This document shows, in pieces, positions 7,918 through 15,502 of a stretch of 32,012 nucleotides of DNA (position 1 is the stretch's first letter; each line of letters starts with the position of its first letter). The position numbers and the translations under genes are program-made. The notes under the pieces are model-generated. The model worked only from the letters and a program-made list of their open reading frames with translations. It searched no databases and was not told the DNA's origin. The stretch comes from CAZZCN01 sp964652975 (GTDB taxonomy: Bacteria > Bacillota > Clostridia > Saccharofermentanales > UBA5734): the NCBI GenBank assembly GCA_964652975.1, contig CAZZCN010000033.1, positions 1-32,012 of the forward strand, read 5' to 3'.

Positions 7918-8586
7918 ATGCTCGTTGTATCACATTATCATATTGGAGGATTTGTTTATCGACATGTTATATCAAAGTATTTTTCATATTCACATATAAA
8001 AAAATTGATTTTCCAAGCAGGAAATCTAATGCCAGATTTGTCTCAAAATTTATCAATACTGAAACATAATATTAAAGGGTCTTCCATGCCGTTCAATTTT
8101 CATGTTTCAAAAGCACAGGACTCAACTCTGCCAGCCCGTGAACGTTTAGTTAGCATGGGGATTGTATGTCATTATCTGTCAGACTATTTCTGCATTTATC
8201 ATTCAAAAGAACCTTACACAAAATTTTCAATTATAAGACATTTGATATATGAACTTCGATTACATCTGATGCTTATCTGCCTGCTACCATTTTCCAAAAA
8301 ATTAATAAGTCAAATATCGGGCGAAATAATTAGCATCGAATCAAAAAAATCAGAAAAAGCTGCAACAAATTTTAATATTGACAATGCAGATATTCACGAT
8401 ATTCTAAATTATCTTCAAAAGCATTATCATTCAAAAAAATCAACAATCAAAAATGATATAAAATTCACATTAATGGCAACAATCCTATCAACTGATTTTG
8501 TAATGAAACAGTATGCAGCAACATACCCCAAACGAATTGATTTTGAAACTGTCGCTGCTTTATATTCAGTACCTGAGGCATCATGA
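7918..8586 (+). CDS. Zinc-dependent phospholipase C-like protein 1
   Basis: This 222-residue protein resembles the zinc-dependent phospholipase C fold (Bacillus cereus PC-PLC and alpha-toxin N-domain type). Candidate zinc ligands keep the family spacing: H6/H8, D40 in GNLMPD, H50, then H85-x3-D89-x5-H95 in HYLSDYFCIYH and H108-x3-E112. PC-PLC has H118-x3-D122-x5-H128 and H142-x3-E146. Secreted members have a signal peptide; this one has none, so it is probably cytosolic or peripheral to the membrane, and its substrate is unknown. The start has a GGGAGGG site. It lies behind a Pho-box-like promoter and copy B of the hairpin repeat. A close paralogue is at 11688-12365. The next reading frame begins at its stop codon but is only a stub. 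Confidence 0.8.
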   Translation: MLVVSHYHIGGFVYRHVISKYFSYSHIKKLIFQAGNLMPDLSQNLSILKHNIKGSSMPFNFHVSKAQDSTLPARERLVSMGIVCHYLSDYFCIYHSKEPYTKFSIIRHLIYELRLHLMLICLLPFSKKLISQISGEIISIESKKSEKAATNFNIDNADIHDILNYLQKHYHSKKSTIKNDIKFTLMATILSTDFVMKQYAATYPKRIDFETVAALYSVPEAS

Positions 8587-8648
8587 AGCCATTGATAGTT
8601 AATATGGTTCGTTCGCGAACGAACGCGAACGAAAGGTCGAACAAATAA
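8583..8648 (+). pseudogene. Stub of a response-regulator gene after phospholipase-like gene 1
   Basis: An ATG overlaps the stop of the preceding gene by 4 nt, exactly as in the paralogous pair at 12362. The first residues, MKPLIVN, match MKPLIII of the regulator there. The frame then enters a CGAAC-rich palindrome and stops after 21 residues. The simplest reading is that the phospholipase-regulator pair was duplicated and the regulator copy deleted. A functional 21-residue peptide cannot be excluded. Confidence 0.62.
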
Positions 8649-8675
8649 TATGATTGCGGTCGAACGCTAGAGTAA
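8607..8675. repeat. 18-bp perfect palindrome and CGAAC repeats
   Basis: GTTCGTTCGCGAACGAAC (8607-8624) is a perfect palindrome, followed by further CGAAC copies and two GGTCGAAC copies (about 8635 and 8659). It is GC-richer than its AT-rich surroundings. It sits where the regulator reading frame breaks off and between converging genes. No T-tract follows on either strand, so a simple terminator is unlikely; a deletion or insertion scar, operator or small repeat are options. Confidence 0.7.
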
Positions 8676-8703
8676 CAAGTTATTATATAAATAGGAAATT
8701 AGC

Positions 8704-10569
8704 TTAATTCTCTGACATTCCGCCACCATTTACAACGGCTTCCAAAGCCTCAACAGGCATTCCATTGGCCTCAAGGATTTTCGCCACTGCCGGGTTTCTC
8801 TTTGCTATAACCAGAAGCTGTTTCATTACACCGGTCTGCATCTCGGACGTCATGCCTGCCATGGCTGTTTCATCAGGCTTTGCTGGATCTATTACAAATG
8901 AATTTTCTGTTGTCAATTTCGGTAAATCCAAGGTTCCGGCTGGGGTGCTTTTTGTCACTCCTTTTATATTTAAATCGCCGATTCCTTTGAGAGATAATTT
9001 TACCGAGGAGTTAAGAGTGTCTTTATCTATACCATAGCTTATAACCATGGTTGAGTCAGTAATATTCATTAATTCTTTTGGCAAAGCAGCAGATTTTGGA
9101 ATTAAGTTATCTGCATCAAAAAGCGAAATTGTGTATGTTCCTGTCAAAAAATTGTTGCCATTCCATGGCAATTGAACAGTGTTTTTATAATCGACGTTTA
9201 TGCCAAATGATATTTTACTTTCGGGATCATTGATAAATATTTTTATATTGCCATCTTTTATTGAAGATGGGGTTTGAATTGCGCGGAATATTTCATTTCC
9301 TCGCACTGATAAATTAATTGCTTTTCTGCTCTTCATAATGCTTTCGGAGGGTGTCAGCATCTGTATGGTAATTTTTTCAGTATCTGATGAACTGGCAGGT
9401 AAAATTTCGAATGTGCTTGCCACAACCTCGTTTTGTGGGTTTATATAGGAACTTAAGCTAACAGTGCCTGCTTCCGCTTTGACATCATCCAAACTGGTTA
9501 AAAGCTTATTAAGTTCGTCTTTGTACTTCTGGGCCGTTAGCTTTTCATTAAAAACTGGTGGCATGCCGGTATTTTGCGTTGCCTTGTAATACTCCATCAG
9601 ACTGTTCGCATTATTTACAACCATTTCCTGCAGATATGCGTCATCACGAGCAGCCTTTATAACTGCTTTGAAAAGTTTAATGAGCTGCTCCTCTGTAAGC
9701 GTGATAGTAACTTTTTTGGCTGTGACAGATACGTCTGATATTTTAACCGTCTGATCGTCAGCTACAGTAAATTTACCTTCCTTTAAAGAATCTGTGTAGA
9801 CTTTCAAAATAGACTTCAAGCTGGCTTCAAGTTTTTTTGAGTCGATTTTGATAAGTTTCGAAGGGTCTGAATTTATATTCATGAGAATTTTGACATATTT
9901 ATTCGAAATCTCAGGTGCCTGCACGACAATATTCTTATTATCTGACCAACTATTTATTGTGAAAACGTCTCCGGTATTCTCAGAAAGTTTGATACTCGCC
10001 TTGCTGCCTTTACTATCAACGGACTGGACAGATGAAATATTCAAGGAATTAACATAATCAATTATTGATTTTATATTAGCAACACCTTCATCACCCATGG
10101 ATTGACTCATCAAGTTATAAAGCGATTCGTCAGGTGATACCTCCATTTTGAGATCCGTTTTAGTTGAGACAGGAGCTGCTGCGCCTCCCTTAAGCATCAA
10201 CGACATATATTTTACAAAATCACTTGAAACCGAAGTCATTGACTTTTGCTGAAGACTTAGTGCGTAATTCTTTTCGCCCATAACCAATATGGCAATGTCA
10301 CGCTTTAGCAATTGAGTATATGCCAAAGTTCCGCTACCAATCAATAAAATACAAAGTATTGCTATAATAGCAGTAGATAAAAGCCTTTTTTTCTTCCTCG
10401 TAGGGGTGGACAAAGGAGTACTTGTCATCTGCGTGTCAGACGAATCTGTCTGTTGTATTGAATCAATCGGCTCAATATTGTCCGCCTCTATTGGGGTTGA
10501 CGAATCGAATTGCTCTAGTTTGCTTGAATCAAATTCTGGGGTTGTCTCGTTATTTAAGTTCTCATCCAT
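8704..10569 (-). CDS. Membrane-anchored extracytoplasmic protein of unknown function
   Basis: This protein of about 621 residues is not recognised. A Ser/Thr/Asp-rich cytoplasmic N terminus (about 1-60) ends in RKKKR and is followed by one transmembrane helix, LLSTAIIAILCILLIGSGTL. The remaining 530 residues or so are presumably outside the cell and contain Lys/Ser-rich beta-type sequence, including ITLTEEQLIKLFKAVIKAA and a KSRKAINLSVRGNEIFRAI segment. No catalytic motif is evident. ATG 10569 is preferred, with AAAGGATGG about 8 nt upstream; the frame is open further upstream to 10914, but that part runs through the promoter. It is transcribed against the Pho-like genes and has an ordinary promoter, so membership of that regulon is not supported. 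Confidence 0.75.
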   Translation of the reverse strand: MDENLNNETTPEFDSSKLEQFDSSTPIEADNIEPIDSIQQTDSSDTQMTSTPLSTPTRKKKRLLSTAIIAILCILLIGSGTLAYTQLLKRDIAILVMGEKNYALSLQQKSMTSVSSDFVKYMSLMLKGGAAAPVSTKTDLKMEVSPDESLYNLMSQSMGDEGVANIKSIIDYVNSLNISSVQSVDSKGSKASIKLSENTGDVFTINSWSDNKNIVVQAPEISNKYVKILMNINSDPSKLIKIDSKKLEASLKSILKVYTDSLKEGKFTVADDQTVKISDVSVTAKKVTITLTEEQLIKLFKAVIKAARDDAYLQEMVVNNANSLMEYYKATQNTGMPPVFNEKLTAQKYKDELNKLLTSLDDVKAEAGTVSLSSYINPQNEVVASTFEILPASSSDTEKITIQMLTPSESIMKSRKAINLSVRGNEIFRAIQTPSSIKDGNIKIFINDPESKISFGINVDYKNTVQLPWNGNNFLTGTYTISLFDADNLIPKSAALPKELMNITDSTMVISYGIDKDTLNSSVKLSLKGIGDLNIKGVTKSTPAGTLDLPKLTTENSFVIDPAKPDETAMAGMTSEMQTGVMKQLLVIAKRNPAVAKILEANGMPVEALEAVVNGGGMSEN

Positions 10570-10647
10570 GTTAGTTACCATCCTTTTACAAATTTTACCA
10601 TCATTATTAATTGATTTTCGTTTATAATTTTGAATAATATTTGACAA

Positions 10648-10676
10648 ATTATAACATAAGTTTGTAGGCAGAACAA
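10648..10676 (-). promoter_or_regulatory. Probable promoter of the membrane-anchored protein gene
   Basis: Minus-strand TTGTTC (10676-10671), 17 bp, then TATAAT (10653-10648). The -10 is consensus and the -35 partial. It lies about 80 nt upstream of the chosen start, which supports that start over the longer frame. Confidence 0.55.
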
Positions 10677-10720
10677 TGCAACATGCAAATTCAAATTTGC
10701 TAGCCCTGTGTCGATAACCT

Positions 10721-10778
10721 TGTGATATAATCATTTCAGAGGAAAACCACATATCATAACTTATGATATAATCATTTT
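10721..10778 (+). promoter_or_regulatory. Tandem extended -10 repeats before the small PHP gene
   Basis: TGTGATATAATCATTT (10721) and TTATGATATAATCATTT (10761) are near-identical, with TATAAT boxes 41 bp apart (10726 and 10767). Both contain TGATATAAT, an extended -10, and neither has a good -35. Each unit is also nearly palindromic (ATGAT-N3-ATCAT), so it could be a repressor site overlapping the promoter. The PHP gene starts about 65 bp downstream. Confidence 0.5.
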
Positions 10779-10841
10779 CAAAGGCAAAAGACCCTTTACC
10801 CCAATTATAATAAAAAGCAAATAACAGGAGAGTCCAATAAT

Positions 10842-11522
10842 ATGAAATCAGATTACCGTTATGAAATGCACCTTCACACCAAGGAATTTGGGTGGTGTGC
10901 TCAGGTTTGGGCAAAAGACACAGTGGACATTTATGTCAATGAAGGCTATGACGGCATTTGCGTGACCAACCATTTTTTCAGTGAAGGAATGGAGACAATT
11001 CAAGGAGACACCTGGGAAGAAAAGGTGGATTCATGGCTGTCTGGATATAATGAGGCAACTAAACAGGCTTGGCAATATCCTGGATTTGATGTCATACTAG
11101 GGGCGGAACTTCGAATTGAAGAAGGATATGAGGATTTGCTGCTTTATGGTATAACACGGGATTTGCTCGTTGCCACACCGCAGATATTTTCTTTTACAAT
11201 ACAGGAGCTATATGATTTTGCGAATGAAAACGGAGTGCTGGTCTTTCAAGCACACCCGTTACGTCCGGGCCTTAATCTCAAGGATTTTAAATGCCTTCAC
11301 GGACTTGAGGTTTTTAACGGAAATTCCAGGCACACCAACCAGAACGAGAGGGTCCTGAAAATCGCAAACGAATACAACCTGTTGACGATTGGCGGATCCG
11401 ACTATCACCAGATTGGTGACGAGGCTTCGGTTGCTATGAATTTTCCTTATAAAATAAGTGATTCGATACAGATAGCCGAGGGTTTGCGAAGGTCGGACGG
11501 CAGGATTGAAATACTGAAATAG
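10842..11522 (+). CDS. PHP-domain metal-dependent phosphoesterase, small cytosolic
   Basis: The 226-residue protein has the PHP (polymerase and histidinol phosphatase) metal-site motifs in order: H10-L-H12, the TNHF histidine, E in GAELRIEE, H in FQAHPLRPG and D-x-H in GGSDYH. The family hydrolyses phosphate esters using two or three metal ions. Substrates range from histidinol phosphate to nucleic acids, and this one cannot be predicted. No signal peptide is present. ATG 10842 has an AGGAG site 9-10 nt upstream. It is not preceded by a Pho-type box but is flanked by Pho-like genes. A compact terminator overlaps its end, so it is probably a single-gene unit. Confidence 0.88.
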   Translation: MKSDYRYEMHLHTKEFGWCAQVWAKDTVDIYVNEGYDGICVTNHFFSEGMETIQGDTWEEKVDSWLSGYNEATKQAWQYPGFDVILGAELRIEEGYEDLLLYGITRDLLVATPQIFSFTIQELYDFANENGVLVFQAHPLRPGLNLKDFKCLHGLEVFNGNSRHTNQNERVLKIANEYNLLTIGGSDYHQIGDEASVAMNFPYKISDSIQIAEGLRRSDGRIEILK

Positions 11523-11538
11523 GATTTCAATTTTTATT
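11505..11538 (+). terminator. Terminator overlapping the stop of the small PHP gene
   Basis: ATTGAAAT (11505-11512) pairs with ATTTCAAT (11524-11531) around an 11-nt loop that contains the TAG stop, followed by TTTTATT. The AT-rich stem is modest, but position and T-tract fit an intrinsic terminator. Confidence 0.58.
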
Positions 11539-11596
11539 AAAAACTTGAAGGTACAATACTTTTACAATAATATTTGACATAAAAATCTTCACAAAT

Positions 11597-11650
11597 TTTA
11601 CCTAGAATTTATTACAGCATAATCATTACATAAAAATCCAACCCTATAAT
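11597..11650 (+). promoter_or_regulatory. Pho-box-like promoter 2 (phospholipase-like gene 2 and regulator)
   Basis: TTTACC (11597), TTTATT (11608), ATAATC (11619) and ATAAAA (11630) are spaced 11 bp apart, with TATAAT at 11645, the same 48-bp offset from first hexamer to -10 as in promoters 1 and 4. Similarity to the first promoter continues between hexamers (CATTACATAA; CCCTATAAT). No -35 consensus is present. Confidence 0.72.
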
Positions 11651-11687
11651 TTAGTTATAGACTATGAATTACAGGGGGGGTTAAAAA

Positions 11688-12365
11688 ATGATTGTTGGAT
11701 CACATTATCATATAGGGGGCTTTGTTTACAGATATGTTGTATCAAAGTATATTCCGTACTCACCTGTAGATAAGATAATTTTTCAAGCAGGAAATCTACT
11801 GCCTGATTTTTCGAAAAAATTATCAAAAATCGAACATAGTATCATTGGTTCTGCAGACCCGTTCAATTTTCACATTGAGAAAGCCAAAGACCCTGCTCTT
11901 TCTAATAGCGAACGTGTTCTGAGCATGGGGGTTGTCTGTCATTACCTATCGGATTATTTTTGCACCTATCATTCAAAAGAGCCATTCAAGAATCATTCAA
12001 TCCTCAGACACTTACTTTATGAACTTCGATTGCATTTTGTCTTTTGCACCATGCTGCCATTCTCCAAAAAATTAATCAGTCAAATATCTTGTGAAATTGA
12101 TAATATTGAAAACCCGGATGTCAAAGGATTCAAAGCAAAATCCAAGACGGATTATTCTGATATTGAAGCAATACTACCACATCTTCAAAGGATTTATCAT
12201 TCCCAAAAATCAACAATTAGAAATGATATTAAATTTGCATTGCTGGCAACACTCCTATCTACTGATTCATTAATGAAAAAGCATGCTGTCAGGTTCCCCT
12301 CGCGGCTTGATTTTGAAACGCCAGCTCCTTTGACTCCTCTATTTGCGGGACAGGAGGCAGGATGA
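11688..12365 (+). CDS. Zinc-dependent phospholipase C-like protein 2
   Basis: This 225-residue paralogue of the protein at 7918-8586 shares long blocks such as SHYHIGGFVYR, IFQAGNL-PD, CHYLSDYFC-YHSKEP and LPFSKKLISQIS. All candidate zinc ligands are conserved at identical positions (H6/H8, D40, H50, H85, D89, H95, H108, E112), which argues for real metal-dependent activity. The most divergent part is about 135-165. It has no signal peptide, unlike secreted phospholipases C. The start has an AGGGGGGG site. Its stop overlaps the response-regulator start by 4 nt (ATGA), so the two are probably translationally coupled. A role in phospholipid turnover or phosphate salvage is inference from the Pho-like promoter. 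Confidence 0.8.
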   Translation: MIVGSHYHIGGFVYRYVVSKYIPYSPVDKIIFQAGNLLPDFSKKLSKIEHSIIGSADPFNFHIEKAKDPALSNSERVLSMGVVCHYLSDYFCTYHSKEPFKNHSILRHLLYELRLHFVFCTMLPFSKKLISQISCEIDNIENPDVKGFKAKSKTDYSDIEAILPHLQRIYHSQKSTIRNDIKFALLATLLSTDSLMKKHAVRFPSRLDFETPAPLTPLFAGQEAG

Positions 12366-13108
12366 AACCACTTATAATTATTGTTGAACAAAATGATGAG
12401 ACATTGCAGATAGTTGAATCAAGTTTGAAGAATGACGGTTATGGTGTTCTGATATTTAAAGATGGAGAGGCTCTGCTACGTAAAATTGATAATATCGAAA
12501 ACCTTGTGCTGCTTGTTCTGGGCGTTATGCTCCCGTGCAAGGATGGGTTTGAAATAGCTGAAGAGATTTGCAAAAAACCGGAATTTACCAATCTACCGAT
12601 TGTAATATTAACCCCAAAGGGCTATGAATGTAATAATGTCGGTGAATTTATAACTATTGAATTTGATTATCTGAAACAGACATTTAGCTCTCGCGAATTT
12701 ATTTCGATAGTAAATTCAAAAGTCAAAAGCTATATCAAATTGATTGGCGGATCACTGAGAACAGATATTATTGCGAAAGCTTGTAAAATCAATACAAGCG
12801 ACAAGGAAATTCTGACATGTGCAGACATCCGTCTTAATGATTTGAAACATAGAGTGTACAAGGGTGAACGCGAAATTGACCTGACACCCAGGGAGTATGA
12901 GCTGCTGAAATTCATGATGAAGCATTGTGGAGTTGCTTATAGCAGAGAAACATTGTTAGCGAATGCATGGGGGTATGAATATATGGGAAGAATCAGAACA
13001 GTGGATGTTCATATCCGTCAACTGCGTCGCAAAATCGAAAATGATGACAAAAATCCACAACTTATTCAAAGCGTCCAAGGCATAGGATATAGGCTTGCAG
13101 AAAAATAA
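12362..13108 (+). CDS. PhoB/OmpR-like regulator with degenerate receiver domain
   Basis: The 248-residue protein has a receiver-like N domain (1-125) and a winged-helix DNA-binding C domain (about 150-248). The C domain is well conserved: LTPREYELLKFMMKH, SRETLLANAWGYEY, RTVDVHIRQLRRKI and IQSVQGIGYRL. In the receiver, the aspartate expected before VMLP is glycine (G54 in LVLGVMLP), the acidic pair is E9-Q10, and the conserved Lys-Pro is replaced (DYLKQTFS where DYxxKPFS is usual). Phosphorylation by a kinase is therefore unlikely, and no histidine kinase gene is nearby. It lies between Pho-like promoters and just before the pst genes, so it is a candidate controller of them. It overlaps the phospholipase-like gene by 4 nt. 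Such atypical response regulators may sense ligands or work constitutively. Confidence 0.88.
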   Translation: MKPLIIIVEQNDETLQIVESSLKNDGYGVLIFKDGEALLRKIDNIENLVLLVLGVMLPCKDGFEIAEEICKKPEFTNLPIVILTPKGYECNNVGEFITIEFDYLKQTFSSREFISIVNSKVKSYIKLIGGSLRTDIIAKACKINTSDKEILTCADIRLNDLKHRVYKGEREIDLTPREYELLKFMMKHCGVAYSRETLLANAWGYEYMGRIRTVDVHIRQLRRKIENDDKNPQLIQSVQGIGYRLAEK

Positions 13109-13137
13109 AATTCTACAGTAATACCGTTCAGAAAGAC

Positions 13138-13202
13138 TTTACACGAAATTAACAATAGAATTACCAAATGATAATAATACTCAAACAACCTGTTTGTATA
13201 AT
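13138..13202 (+). promoter_or_regulatory. Pho-box-like promoter 3 (PHP-pst operon)
   Basis: TTTACA (13138), TTAACA (13149), ATTACC (13160) and ATAATA (13171) keep the 11-bp phase. TATAAT lies at 13197, 59 bp from the first hexamer instead of 48 bp, so exactly one extra 11-bp unit is present. CAAACA-N3-TGTTTG (13182-13196) abuts the -10 as a small inverted repeat. The secreted PHP gene starts 41 bp downstream. Confidence 0.68.
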
Positions 13203-13243
13203 CAAATCAAACCAAACGAATAAAATGTAAGGAGAAATAGAAT

Positions 13244-15484
13244 ATGAGAAAAAAAGGAAAAGAAACATTTCACGTAGTTATCACATCTATCGTACTGGCA
13301 GTTACAATTGCTTTGACAAGCGTACCTGCATTTGCGGATTCTTCATCCAATGGTCAATGGGTGGCAGGAGACTTTCATTCACATACATATCTAAGTGACG
13401 GAAGCAAAACAGCAACACAGGTCGCTGACAAGGCAATTGTGTATGGACTTGATTGGTATTCCGCTGCAGATCACGGTGGCGGAACAGTAGGAACAAGAGA
13501 CCAGGCAGGCGTTGCATGGGCTCCTACAACTCCAGGATTAGTAGGTACCGCGTTGCCTCGCTGGTTAAGCATTTTCGGTATAGGTGAATCCGAGATAGTC
13601 AAAAATAGAGCAAAAATACTTCAAATCTCAGGATTTGAATGGAACGTACCAGGACATGAACATGCGAGTGTAGGAATGATTGGTGAATCATCAGCTGTTA
13701 AATCCGCATTGGCAAGATTTGACTACGCATTTGATGCAACAAAGGAAGCTGATAGCACCGACACACTTGTTGCTGATTTGAACCCGCGTTCGGCAGACGG
13801 CAAAAACCCACCATCTAAAACAACATATGGAGACCATAACGGAGCTTTGATTGGTGCAAAATTTCTTGAGGATAATTATCCAACAACAAGCTATTTCCTT
13901 CCAAACCATCCATCAAGGAGACTGGGATTTACAATAGCCGACTTCCGTGAATTCAATGACGTTGCACCTAGCGTATGCTTTGGAGCAGAATTGCTTCCAG
14001 GTCATCAGAAATCATCTTTCAGAGGCGGATTGGGGTATTTCACATATTACGACACAGTAATGAAGAAAAACGTAAATCTATCTGTCGGGACTGCAACAAC
14101 AATGGAACAAATGGTTGATGCATATATTGCAACAAAGACTGCAGGAACAATAAGTGATAAAGCAACAATAATGGCTTCATTAGCAACAAATATTCCTATG
14201 CAGAGAACATATGGCGGAGCAGATTATATGTTAGCCAAGGTAGGCGGTCTGTGGGACTCCATGCTTAGCGAGGGAAGACATTTCTGGATTTTCACCAACT
14301 CGGACTTTCATTCCAACGACAGTGAAGAACCTGATTTCTGGCCCGGAGAGTACTCCAAGAATTATACATTTGCAGCCAACAAAAATTATCAGGGAATCCT
14401 CGACGGTATGCGCTCAGGTAACACTTATGCAGTTCTTGGCGACCTGATCAACAAGCTGGACTACACAATATCAAACAACAAAGTCAGCTCGGTAATGGGC
14501 TCAACTCTTAACCCTGTTCAAGGACAAGACAATATCGTGACCATAAAATTTAAAAGCCCAACAACTAATCATGCAAATACAGACGGAAGAACCGGGTTGA
14601 ACGCAACTCCAACAGTTCACCACATAGACCTTATCGCAGGTGAAGTCAAGGGAAAAATTCTAAACAAATATGTACCGGGAACAACAGATTTTACAAACAA
14701 CAAAGTCTATTTGACAGCAGATTATCAAAATTCAGATACAACAGCAACAACTGAAGTGATTAAAACATTCACAAGCAATGACTGGACTGTAGACGCACAA
14801 GGTAATCGCGTAATTAACTTTGTACTTCCTAAAACAGATAAAAACATGTTCTATCGTCTAAGAGGGACAAACATGGCTCCGGGAACTGCAGGACAGACGG
14901 ATAGCAACGGCAATCCTCTAATTGATACAGATGCCACAGCCTTAACCGGAACAAACACTGCAACAGAAGCTTTCAATGATCTTTGGTTCTATACGAATCC
15001 AATTTTCGTAAACGCCCAATTTGATGGAACCACATTAAATGCAACGCTTATAAATTCAGATAAAACTCCAATTGCCGGTAAAACTGTAGAAATCGGCGAT
15101 GCTAGTGCTATGACAGACGCAGACGGTAAATTCGTGCTCAAAAACATACCAGTTGGTGTTAACACTTTGAAAGTAATGGATGAAGAAGGCAATATGCTTT
15201 ATGAGTTTACTTTCAATATTACAAGAGGTGATAAAAGTTCAACATCATTTTATGATATGACCATCGAAGAAGGAATGACAACATCCAATGCTACTTTTGT
15301 TCTTGAAGAAGAAGAGCTATACCTAAACCCGGTAGCAGCTAACTCATCTGAATCCGAAACGCCTGAAGTTGATGACAATTCAAATCCTAAAACCAGCGAC
15401 AGCTTTAGCCTGATTATCATATCATTCGGACTAATTCTAGCCGCAGTTCTTATAACGAAAAACAAAAGAAGAGTTAGAGCGTAA
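13244..15484 (+). CDS. Secreted, cell-wall-anchored PHP phosphoesterase
   Basis: The 746-residue precursor has a signal peptide (hydrophobic segment about 11-28, predicted cleavage after PAFA, residue 31). A large PHP-type domain (about 38-400) carries D-F-H45-S-H47, the AADHGG motif, ISGFEWN, LPNHPSR and TNSDFHSN, a near-complete metal-ligand set. A middle beta-rich region follows, then a carboxypeptidase-regulatory/Cna-B-like module (AGKTVEIGDASAMTDADGKF). The C terminus has NPKTSD, a hydrophobic helix and KNKRR, a cell-wall sorting signal of the NPxT type. AAGGAG lies upstream of the start. With a Pho-like promoter and pstS 18 bp downstream, the likely role is releasing phosphate from esters outside the cell for uptake by Pst. 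The substrate is unknown, and no sortase gene is seen here. Confidence 0.88.
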   Translation: MRKKGKETFHVVITSIVLAVTIALTSVPAFADSSSNGQWVAGDFHSHTYLSDGSKTATQVADKAIVYGLDWYSAADHGGGTVGTRDQAGVAWAPTTPGLVGTALPRWLSIFGIGESEIVKNRAKILQISGFEWNVPGHEHASVGMIGESSAVKSALARFDYAFDATKEADSTDTLVADLNPRSADGKNPPSKTTYGDHNGALIGAKFLEDNYPTTSYFLPNHPSRRLGFTIADFREFNDVAPSVCFGAELLPGHQKSSFRGGLGYFTYYDTVMKKNVNLSVGTATTMEQMVDAYIATKTAGTISDKATIMASLATNIPMQRTYGGADYMLAKVGGLWDSMLSEGRHFWIFTNSDFHSNDSEEPDFWPGEYSKNYTFAANKNYQGILDGMRSGNTYAVLGDLINKLDYTISNNKVSSVMGSTLNPVQGQDNIVTIKFKSPTTNHANTDGRTGLNATPTVHHIDLIAGEVKGKILNKYVPGTTDFTNNKVYLTADYQNSDTTATTEVIKTFTSNDWTVDAQGNRVINFVLPKTDKNMFYRLRGTNMAPGTAGQTDSNGNPLIDTDATALTGTNTATEAFNDLWFYTNPIFVNAQFDGTTLNATLINSDKTPIAGKTVEIGDASAMTDADGKFVLKNIPVGVNTLKVMDEEGNMLYEFTFNITRGDKSSTSFYDMTIEEGMTTSNATFVLEEEELYLNPVAANSSESETPEVDDNSNPKTSDSFSLIIISFGLILAAVLITKNKRRVRA

Positions 15485-15502
15485 AGAAAGGAATAATTAA
15501 TT

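Noticed and set aside
7815..8069. Short ORF in the leader of phospholipase-like gene 1
   Set aside because: It overlaps the two-hairpin repeat and the real gene in another frame and has no ribosome binding site.
10570..10914. N-terminal extension of the membrane protein by 115 residues
   Set aside because: It would run through the predicted promoter and into the divergent PHP gene; the start at 10569 has a good ribosome binding site and gives a normal cytoplasmic tail plus one helix.
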